Below, one piece after another: positions 29,755 to 36,579 of a stretch of 64,000 nucleotides of DNA. A program made the translations under genes and the position numbers. This DNA is from an uncultured Pedosphaera sp. (lineage in GTDB: Bacteria > Verrucomicrobiota > Verrucomicrobiia > Limisphaerales > Pedosphaeraceae): contig CAIXFN010000082.1 in NCBI GenBank assembly GCA_903918755.1, forward strand, positions 124,001 through 188,000. Direction: 5' to 3'. Numbering within the stretch: the stretch's first letter is position 1; the number at the start of each line of letters is the position of its first letter. Under the pieces are notes generated by a model. That model saw nothing but the letters and a program-made list of their open reading frames with translations. It searched no databases and was not told where the DNA came from.

Positions 29755-30474
29755 TCAAAAACCAACCTCTTTACGCAGCCACTCAACCAGCCGGTCAAAC
29801 TCCGCCAGTCCCTTCACCAGCAGGGTAATGTCCAGTATCTGTGTCACTTCTTCCCGCCTCATGGCTACAATTTTTTCGAACGCGGTATTATTTGCAAGTT
29901 TGGCGACAATCACGGAGCGGGTGGCATTGTGGAAAACGTCGGCGGCATCGCGGTGGAATTCAAATTGCCGATGGTTCCACTCCCGGTCCGCGTCCGCAAC
30001 CGTGGCAAATCGCTTCCAGAAAGGAACGCACGCCTGCTCGATCACTTCACAAATCGATGGTTCGAAAAACTCAATGTCGCTGGGGCGGTCGATACGGTAT
30101 CGCAGTTGTGCGTTTCGGATATAATGGCTGACCGCCCCGAAAACCGTCCAATGATCACTAGTCCCCTCCAGATTCTGTGATCGCCGCCAGATTTCCTCGA
30201 TGTTGGCAAAGCGAATCCCCACAGCGACTTTAACCCAAAGCTCCAGTTCCTGGTCAGTAATGCTGGCAAAGAAGATTCTCTCGCAGTTTCCATTCCGGCT
30301 CTTGAATTGACAGCCGGCATATTTCCAGCCGCCTTCCGGAAGATGCTTCCGCACCATCCGGTGAAAGGACTCAAACAGCTGACGCTTTTCTCTCCACGTG
30401 AGTTCATGTGATCCCAAAGAGGCTGCTTTGCGCAATTCCCGCAGGAATTTCTGAAGGATGGATGGCTTGTTCAT
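29755..30474 (-). CDS. Hypothetical protein next to the RHS-like remnant
   Basis: The protein has 239 residues from ATG 30472-30474 (MNKPSILQKFLRELRKAASL). It is soluble, without signal peptide or helices, and rich in Arg and Trp. No domain is recognised. Base use is AT-richer than in neighbouring core genes. It follows directly after an RHS-type remnant and precedes the Imm11-like gene on the same strand, the position of immunity or effector genes in polymorphic toxin loci. That role is only positional inference. Confidence 0.6.
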   Translation of the reverse strand: MNKPSILQKFLRELRKAASLGSHELTWREKRQLFESFHRMVRKHLPEGGWKYAGCQFKSRNGNCERIFFASITDQELELWVKVAVGIRFANIEEIWRRSQNLEGTSDHWTVFGAVSHYIRNAQLRYRIDRPSDIEFFEPSICEVIEQACVPFWKRFATVADADREWNHRQFEFHRDAADVFHNATRSVIVAKLANNTAFEKIVAMRREEVTQILDITLLVKGLAEFDRLVEWLRKEVGF

Positions 30475-30780
30475 CGCAACAGTATTCCGCGGTGGTTCCG
30501 ACTGTGAGCGGTACGAAGAATTGGCCGACGCCCAACAGAGGTGCCGTCGGTCCAGACTTTCCGGCCGGAGGTCACCTCGTCCGTGGGCTCATAAAGGCAG
30601 TCCCGGTGGCCGCCATCGGCCAGGGCGGCAGAGGTGCGCTCCTTGCGCAGATGAAATTGGTAATTGGCGCTCACCACCGGTGCCGCTCGCGGGCGCGGAC
30701 TCCAACCCGCTGAGCCAGTTCAAATTATCGCCAGCCTGGGCCTTGGTCAATCGCAGGGAGGTTAAAGGTGAGTGCACGCA
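30475..30780 (-). pseudogene. Decayed RHS/YD-repeat protein fragment
   Basis: Read on the minus strand, two frames carry pieces of one RHS-like stretch. The first has RLTKAQAGDNLNWLSGLES and the next VSANYQFHLRKERTSAALAD, then LYEPTDEVTSGRKVWTDGTS. The pattern R-T-x-A-L-A-D-G-x-x-x-x-Y-x-Y-D-x-L-x-Q-V-T-x-G-x-x-x-W-x-D-G-T is that of RHS repeat proteins of this bacterial group, here with frameshifts and stops. It ends at the start of the 239-residue gene. Only about 100 residues remain, so this is a relic. Confidence 0.55.
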
Positions 30781-30828
30781 TCGGGCGCAGAGGTGGCGTC
30801 GCGTAGTGGAAAGCCACCACCTCGGGCC

Positions 30829-30917
30829 AAACTCAAGGGGGCGACCCAATTCAGCACCGGGCATCGCCCTGGGAAACTGCCCGATATTCCGCCAATACCT
30901 GAATGGGCGACGCAAAC
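30829..30917. repeat. Dispersed palindromic repeat, copy C
   Basis: Third copy of the repeat at 28420 and 28670: CTCAAGGGGGCGACCCAATT, then CGGGCATCGCCCTGGG and AATACCTGAATGGGCGACG. It is the most diverged copy and lies just upstream of the RHS-like remnant. Confidence 0.65.
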
Positions 30918-31016
30918 CAATCACGCCGAATGGGAAATGCGGTACTCAGTGCGATTCATTGCTTTTGACCGACGACACTATCTGTACCCACTTCCCAACC
31001 ATCCAGATCAGGCAAG

Positions 31017-31410
31017 TCACTCCCAAGCCGAGTCCCGAAATCCGAGCGTGTGGTCGATCTCGACAACGGCTCTTTTGGTTTGATTATTGGCGCCCTCGGT
31101 AAAGTTCGCGTGAATTTCGAAATCAACGATCACTTCCGCGCTCGGATCAGCCGCGGTATGGCCTGGCATCGCCGGCGGAACAATACTGGTCGAATATTTA
31201 CCAGCCGCCTCGGGCTCGATTAAAAGCAACGTATCGTCGAGTTGAATATTCTGGTCCCTTCCGTGACAAACCTGCGATCAATGAAGGTGGCCGTGTCCTG
31301 ATATCCCCGCGTGGCCTTGCCGGTGTGCACGGCCGTGATGTCTGCGGCAAATTCAGATTGCAAAAAGGTGCCCTCCAAAACATCCGCGTGGGGAACCGCG
31401 ATTTCTCACC
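31017..31410 (-). pseudogene. Frameshifted remnant of an unknown gene
   Basis: On the minus strand one frame reads EGTFLQSEFAADITAVHTGK and continues to DTATFIDRRFVTEGT. It then gives way to a second frame reading QLDDTLLLIEPEAAGKYS and ending HTLGFRDSAWE before a stop. The two join smoothly if one base is lost or gained near 31250. Neither piece alone has a proper start. No family is recognised. It appears to be a broken gene of at least 130 residues. Confidence 0.4.
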
Positions 31411-31431
31411 AAGATTTCAGGGGCACAACAT

Positions 31432-32634
31432 TTACAAGACGAGGGTTACAGGATTAGCTGTGGACGCTTCATTGGCAACATTTACCAGCCTAGTGAGCAA
31501 TTTTCTGAGATCGTCTTCAAAACTCCCAAACTGGATAGCGGCTAATGTTTGCGCACCCCAATTGCGGTGTTCATCCCAATTACACCACGCATGCCAATAA
31601 GCGTTCGGCCAACCATGACTTCGGAAATCCCTTTCAAAAGCCCTTTGCAAAGGGGTCTGCGCTGCCGTCGGGGTCTCGCAATGTGTTAAATATCTGAACC
31701 CGAAAAAGCAATTCTGGAAGTCTCTGCTACCGAATTCGACCGCGATACAAAGCCCGAGCTCCTGAAGCATTGGACTGGAAAGTGATAAGCGAGACGTCGC
31801 ACCACGCATTTCTCCAATCGGCAGATTTGGAATTAGTCCCAATTGGCTGGCGACCCTAGCTAATTGAATCTCCAGAGTTTTAAAAATTTGGGCATGGACT
31901 TCCTGCTGCACTTCACAAAGCGCGGAAAAGGCCAAAAAACTCTCTTTGTCGTTGAGGGCGGCTTTCGTCAATTCTTGGCTCATAGCTGTGCTGGTGTTTT
32001 GGTGAGTTAGGCGCTGAATAAGTTGCATATATTGCGTAATTACCTCCCGCACTCCCGGCGCAGTGGTGGCCTCCTTGCGGCATGATTCCAGCCATCGCAA
32101 AATGTTCTCCTTATAGTTGATTTTTTGGAACACTTTGCGAAATGATTCCCTGCGGTAGGCAGGATTCACAGCCCAATCGGCAGGGTCTTCGTCTTGCAGA
32201 GTCAGGAACAGCAGTTTAGCCTCCGGATTGTGCCGGTGATATTTGATTAATTGATCGGAGTGTAATTCCGCACAAATTTTATTCTCAATGTAGATACTAC
32301 GATTTCCGCTTCTTATTTCGATGTCCAGGCGACCGAATGGCCCAAGCGAAACTTCCAGCTCTACCTGAGCGGGTTCGGCATCGAAGCCATTAATCTCAAG
32401 TTCCGCAAAAAAATGCTTCAAAAAGACAGCTCCCTGGCCGTGGGACCCTCGGGGATTGAGAAGCTCACCCAAAACGCGAGAATGAGTCCGCACTTCGTCA
32501 TGCTCTATACGCAGGATGGCGAACAAGCAAAAACGCTCACCCCTGGCGCTACTCAGCGCCTTCTCGTAGTGGCGAATTGTCTTCGCCAACGACAACAAAC
32601 TGAAGGCCCGTGACTGAATAAGGTCGTCCCTCAT
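31432..32634 (-). CDS. PD-(D/E)XK nuclease-superfamily protein (PDDEXK_4-like)
   Basis: The 400-residue protein starts at ATG 32632-32634. The N-terminal region has EHDEVRTHSRVLGELLNP (44-61) and GSHGQGAVFLKHFF, as in the PDDEXK_4 family. The nuclease core is GRLDIEIRSG, then SIYIENKI, giving Asp104 and Glu117-x-Lys119. These residues would bind the catalytic metal. The C-terminal 250 residues are helical and unassigned. It is the third gene of a minus-strand trio, 20 bases after the gene ending at 32655. Base use is visibly AT-richer than the surrounding chromosome, which points to transfer. Mode of action (restriction, repair or defence) is not known. Confidence 0.8.
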   Translation of the reverse strand: MRDDLIQSRAFSLLSLAKTIRHYEKALSSARGERFCLFAILRIEHDEVRTHSRVLGELLNPRGSHGQGAVFLKHFFAELEINGFDAEPAQVELEVSLGPFGRLDIEIRSGNRSIYIENKICAELHSDQLIKYHRHNPEAKLLFLTLQDEDPADWAVNPAYRRESFRKVFQKINYKENILRWLESCRKEATTAPGVREVITQYMQLIQRLTHQNTSTAMSQELTKAALNDKESFLAFSALCEVQQEVHAQIFKTLEIQLARVASQLGLIPNLPIGEMRGATSRLSLSSPMLQELGLCIAVEFGSRDFQNCFFGFRYLTHCETPTAAQTPLQRAFERDFRSHGWPNAYWHAWCNWDEHRNWGAQTLAAIQFGSFEDDLRKLLTRLVNVANEASTANPVTLVL

Positions 32635-32654
32635 GACTAAGTCAACTTTCGAGG

Positions 32655-33419
32655 TTATCCTGCAAGGGCAATTTGTCCGCAAGTGACATCCACAAACACA
32701 TTATGGACTCTGGTTTCCATCTCGCTTGCGCCGTGCAATCCCAGGCCGTGAGAAACCTTATCGAGCGTCACTTTCCACTCGCCTGCGTTAGCCGGACAAA
32801 TCGAACAGTCCGGAAATTTATCGCCGCAGAAATATAGAAAGACCAAGTGTGCAGGAATGCCGTGCTTTCCCAAAAAATGTAGCGTAGCCAGGCGGTTCCC
32901 GTACTGGTAATAACCTGCAAGCCAATTCTCAGCAAAAGTGGTTGACGATTCCTCATTATGCCCGAGGGCCTGCAAGGTCTCACGGAATGCCGAGCGAATC
33001 TGAGGGCGTCCCCCAATCTCCTTGGCCTTTGTGCCGCCGGCTTTAATTTCTCCAGTATGTGACTTTGCTTCAATGAGCAGCCATTCATGTCCTCCAGAAA
33101 AAGTAGCCTTTCCGATGGCATCCCAGTGCTGTTGCCAACCGCGGGTTGGCCAAAATGCTTTGTAAAGATTTTGGATCTTTGAATCAGGGATGAATTTGAT
33201 CCGCTTCCATTCGCCATCGAGAATACGTCGCCCAGTGGAAGAGGGTTGTTTTGCCTGGGACTCTGGAGCGCCCAGCCAGCTCAACGCGCTCGCCTGGAGT
33301 TGCCGAGCGACAATTGCGTTAAAATCCTCGCGATGACCATTAAGGCAATTTAGCAGATGCCAGGCACTCCCGTAACCGAGGCCGAGGCGTTTGTCAGGTT
33401 TTCGAGAGTCAGTTGTCAT
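32655..33419 (-). CDS. PD-(D/E)XK-like protein of unknown function
   Basis: This 254-residue protein has a nuclease-like core: [13 protein letters not shown] with Asp100, then [15 protein letters not shown] with Glu117-x-Lys119. A cysteine group follows ([12 protein letters not shown]), possibly structural zinc. Similar small proteins are scattered in bacterial genomes without assigned role. Its start ATG (33419) overlaps the stop of the upstream 94-residue gene by four bases, so the genes are translationally coupled. The neighbouring PDDEXK_4-like gene suggests a two-nuclease module. Confidence 0.7.
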   Translation of the reverse strand: MTTDSRKPDKRLGLGYGSAWHLLNCLNGHREDFNAIVARQLQASALSWLGAPESQAKQPSSTGRRILDGEWKRIKFIPDSKIQNLYKAFWPTRGWQQHWDAIGKATFSGGHEWLLIEAKSHTGEIKAGGTKAKEIGGRPQIRSAFRETLQALGHNEESSTTFAENWLAGYYQYGNRLATLHFLGKHGIPAHLVFLYFCGDKFPDCSICPANAGEWKVTLDKVSHGLGLHGASEMETRVHNVFVDVTCGQIALAG

Positions 33420-33700
33420 TTTTCAAAGCCGGTTAGATCTTCCTTGGAAGGTGTCGGCGCACTGGCGGCAGCGGATTCGATTCCGGTCCAACTGGTAATG
33501 CGTTCGTTGTAGGCCCGGGCATCCTCGGCCTTACCCAGGCGTTCGCACAAGGGATACATCCGATATCTTCGTGGCGGATCATAAAACACCCGGCAGGCTT
33601 CAAAAGGCCAAAACTCATGGCCGACGAAGTTCCCCAATGGCCGCGAAATGGCTGGCTGCTCGGAGTGCCAAGGGCGAAAAGTGGAGTTGGAGCTTCGCAT
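33416..33700 (-). CDS. Small hypothetical protein leading the nuclease cassette
   Basis: The protein has 94 residues from ATG 33698-33700, preceded by a GGAAA ribosome-site-like stretch. It contains [20 protein letters not shown] and ends EDLTGFEK. No domain is recognised; length and composition suggest a small adaptor or DNA-contact protein. ATGA coupling to the next gene (33416-33419) shows the two are made together. A TTG at 33736 is a weaker start. Confidence 0.55.
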   Translation of the reverse strand: MRSSNSTFRPWHSEQPAISRPLGNFVGHEFWPFEACRVFYDPPRRYRMYPLCERLGKAEDARAYNERITSWTGIESAAASAPTPSKEDLTGFEK

Positions 33701-33966
33701 GGTTTCCCTTTTACGGTATGGGATAGGGATTTTCAAGTCTTTGTTTGGCGGCTATGCGCGGGGCGGTGGGTGGGCGGCATTACTCCTTTTCGCGACCATT
33801 TGTTCAAAAATCTCCCTCCTCCGAAACGCATTCCTTTTACAGATTTCTTTTTTGTGTTTTTACCAGCCTTTTCGCGGCTAAATATTTCGCCCTTCCCCCA
33901 AAAATCCCACCCTAAATTTCTACCATAGGAATACGATTTCCCGGCACCCGTGTTATACCCATCTCC

Positions 33967-35406
33967 ATGGACGCACGTCCCCGCGGAAAAATCGCCCGCC
34001 TGCCCCGGGAAATCCGGCAGGCCCTCAACGAGCGCCTGCTCGACGGCGAACCGCAATCCACCGTCCTCACCTGGCTCAACACCCACCCTGAAGTCCGCTC
34101 GCGGCTCGCCACCGACTTCGCCGGCCGCCCGATCACCAAACAAAACCTCTCCGAATGGCACGCCGGCGGTTACTCCCACTGGTTCGCCCACCGCCAGTTC
34201 CTCGATAGCGCCCAGCAAATTGTCGAAAACGGCAACGATGTCCCGACCAATCTCAGCCATGACCTTAGCCTCCTCCTCGCCGCCCGACTCGCGTTGGCCG
34301 CCAAAAAGGCCCAAGCCACCGCCGACCCAGCCAGCAAAGCCAAACTCATCTTCCAAATCTGCCGATCCGTCGCCCGCCAGCGTCGCGCCGAACACGCCCG
34401 CCAGCGGGTGGCCATCGAACGCCAAAAGGCCGCCGCCGCTACCGGGGACTTCGACGAAGTCATCCAGGCCCGCTTCTGGCAATGGATGGAAGATCCCGCC
34501 CACCGGGAAAAAGCTTATGGCAAACAACATACCCCGCTGGAAAAACGCGCCGAAGTCCGCCGCAATTTCGGCCTGGACCCGCTGCCTGCCGATCACCCGG
34601 ACAACGACGACATCAACGATCCCCTTGGCCCCGACGACATCCCCATGAGCTTCTGGCAGGACGTGCTCGAAGCCGAACCCGTCCCCGACCACGTTCTCGG
34701 TCTGGACCTGATCCCACCGTTGGTTCCGCCCGACCACCAATTCGCCAGCGAGCTGGAGCAAAGGGAAGCCGAAGCCATCCGTTGCCGCCGGGTGGACGCC
34801 GTCCGCTGGGCCAAATGGATGGCCCTGGCCCGCCGCCGCGAGGCCGGCCTGCCCACCCCCAAACTCCCACCACCCACCATCAAACGCAAAATCGCCAAAA
34901 CCACCACCACCCAGGCACGGAATCGCAACTGCGATAGTTCTCCTGCGAAGGTCGACCCGTGCCTGACCCGCGACCTGCCCGGCGAAGCTGTCAGCGAAGA
35001 GGGAAGCTCAGCAGCGCGGGCCACTAGCAACCAGGCACGGAATCGCGACTGCGATATCTCCTCTACGAAGGTCGACCCGTGCCTGCCCCGCGGAGCTTCC
35101 AGCGAAGCGCGGGCCGCCGCTTCAACAACCCCACAACCAGCCAATTCGCCCGAAACACCGAGCAAACCCGAAACCCCTGGCCCCCAAAGTATTCCAGCGT
35201 CCCCAGAATCCCCAGCGAAGGAGGGAAGCGAAACGCGGACCCCTTTCCCAACCCCCTATCCCGACATCGACCGCTTGCCCTCCGTGTACAACTGCGATCC
35301 GAACCAGCCGCTACCCCCCACCTTCATGATCCGCCGCTGCGATCTCGACAACCTTATTCGCCTAGATCCGCCAACCGCCATCCCCGAAACCCTTGCGCCT
35401 GACTAA
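33967..35406 (+). CDS. Phage Mu gp27-like (DUF3486-type) protein with repeat-rich tail
   Basis: The 479-residue protein opens with KIARLPREIRQALNERLLDG and continues QSTVLTWLNTHPEV and GRPITKQNLSEWHAGGY, the DNA-binding helical core of Mu gp27-like proteins (small-terminase-like). About 60-290 is helical and charged. The C-terminal 190 residues are low complexity and contain a duplicated stretch (NQARNRDCD, then KVDPCLPRG) coded by a 120-bp direct repeat. No phage structural genes lie nearby, so it is not part of a prophage. It may be a domesticated DNA-binding protein. The adjacent 200-bp repeat array could be its target, which is inference. Confidence 0.6.
   Translation: MDARPRGKIARLPREIRQALNERLLDGEPQSTVLTWLNTHPEVRSRLATDFAGRPITKQNLSEWHAGGYSHWFAHRQFLDSAQQIVENGNDVPTNLSHDLSLLLAARLALAAKKAQATADPASKAKLIFQICRSVARQRRAEHARQRVAIERQKAAAATGDFDEVIQARFWQWMEDPAHREKAYGKQHTPLEKRAEVRRNFGLDPLPADHPDNDDINDPLGPDDIPMSFWQDVLEAEPVPDHVLGLDLIPPLVPPDHQFASELEQREAEAIRCRRVDAVRWAKWMALARRREAGLPTPKLPPPTIKRKIAKTTTTQARNRNCDSSPAKVDPCLTRDLPGEAVSEEGSSAARATSNQARNRDCDISSTKVDPCLPRGASSEARAAASTTPQPANSPETPSKPETPGPQSIPASPESPAKEGSETRTPFPTPYPDIDRLPSVYNCDPNQPLPPTFMIRRCDLDNLIRLDPPTAIPETLAPD
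34911..35130. repeat. In-frame 120-bp direct duplication inside the gp27-like gene
   Basis: CCAGGCACGGAATCGC occurs at 34911 and again at 35031, followed in each by AAGGTCGACCCGTGCCTG and an Ala/Gly-rich stretch. The spacing of exactly 120 bases keeps the reading frame, so the protein carries the same 40-residue unit twice. The first copy also contains one of the 34-bp dispersed repeats (34974-35007). Confidence 0.7.
34974..35007 (+). repeat. 34-bp dispersed repeat inside a coding region
   Basis: The sequence CCTGCCCGGCGAAGC followed by AGCGAAGAGGGAAGC matches the dispersed unit at 35438-35470, 35480-35517, 36397-36430 and 36529-36560. Here it is read as DLPGEAVSEEGS within the gp27-like protein. 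Confidence 0.55.
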
Positions 35407-36579
35407 GCCGCCGCGCCCGAAGGGCCCGCCGCGCCGACTTGTCCGGCGTAGCCTTGGCGAAGCCGGAAGCATCTGAGCGACCTGTCCGCCATAGCTGCCT
35501 TAGCGACGGCGGAAGGCGGGCCGTCCATGCCGTCCATTCTGTCCATCTCGTCCACCAAGCCCCCGTTCCATTTTTCGCTGCTCGCGAAGCCACCGCGCCG
35601 AAGCTGGCAAGCGAAGGCGGGCCACCCCCTTTATGGGCTCCGCAGCCCCGCTCTTTGACATCTTAACAACGGAAAGGCAACCAAACTGCCATCGGCCACC
35701 GGTAACCACCCGCCTGGCCGGTGGTCGGGGCTGCTCGCGCCCTTGCGCACCTGCGCGGCACCGGTCCCCGCCGGGATTCTGAAAGGCCTGAAAGACCGTG
35801 ATTAGATAGCCCAGCCTAACCAGGCTGGGTTCTCCGGCATTTTAATCCCAGCGCCCTGAAAGCGGCGCGATACCGCGAATGCGAATTGATGCCCGATGCT
35901 GCACTTGTCGCCCTTACGGACACTTAATCCAGTTTCCCGAACTTGCACGCACCCCCGCGACCGCCACCGGGTCAGATTCCGAACGGCCTGAAGGGCCGTG
36001 ATCCTTCAGCCCAGCCTAACCAGGCTGGGTTCTCCGGCATTTTAATCCCAGCGCCCTGAAAGCGGCGCGACACCAAGGATGCGAATTGATGCCCGATGCT
36101 GCACTTGTCGCCCTTACACAAACTTAATCCAGTTTCTCGAACTTGCGCGCACCCGTGCGACCGCCTCAGGGTCAGATTCCGAACGGCCTGAAGGGCCGTG
36201 ATTGGATAGCCCAGCCTAAAAAGGCTGGGTTTTCCGGCATTTTAATTCCAGCGCCCTGAAAGCGGCGCGACACCACGGCACCCCCGTCGCCCCACCGGAC
36301 ACTTAATCCAGTTTCCCATTCGCGGCTTCGTGCCATCGTGTGAAATTCTCTCCGGCTCGCGACCTTTGCGCTCTATGTGGCCTTCCTGCCCTGCGACCTG
36401 TCCGGCATAGCCTTTGGCGAAGACGGAAGCTTTTAGCGAAGCACGGGTCGCGGCCAACTCTCCCTGGCTTTTTGTATCCCATTTGGCTGGACCCCGCACG
36501 GCCCCGGGTCGCCCTTGCGGACATTTAACCTGCCCGGCGTAGCTGCCAGCGAAGACGGGTCCAATTTCCCGCGAAACCG
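35407..36579. other. Gene-free repeat region after the gp27-like gene
   Basis: It holds four copies of a 34-bp dispersed unit (35438-35470, 35480-35517, 36397-36430, 36529-36560; core TGTCCGGC, TAGC, GCGAAG and GGAAGC), a small run of GTCCAT heptamers at about 35524-35555, and the 200-bp array at 35775-36317. I see no credible gene here. The long minus-strand frame at 36242-36874 is a shadow of repeats and the glycosyltransferase gene. Confidence 0.65.
35775..36317. repeat. Tandem array with exact 200-bp period, 2.7 units
   Basis: GGCCTGAA starts at 35785, 35985 and 36185, and CCCAGCCTAA recurs 25 bases further in each unit. Every unit has two or three stems: CGGCCTGAAGGGCCG, CCCAGCCTAACCAGGCTGGG and GCGCCCTGAAAGCGGCGC. 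Units 1 and 2 are nearly identical, with a shared tail (GATGCCCGATGCTGCACTTG, then ACTTAATCCAGTTT). Unit 3 lacks part of the tail and ends at CAGTTTCCC. Both the exact period and the conserved stems argue for recent duplication of a structured element. Confidence 0.8.

Noticed and set aside
30458-31102. Plus-strand frame of 214 codons over the repeat and RHS remnant
   Set aside because: Composed of repeat copy C and the reverse of the RHS-like piece; no coherent protein.
35775-36317. 200-bp array as a CRISPR array
   Set aside because: The repeat is far too long, the units are nearly identical over their full length, and no spacers or cas genes are present.
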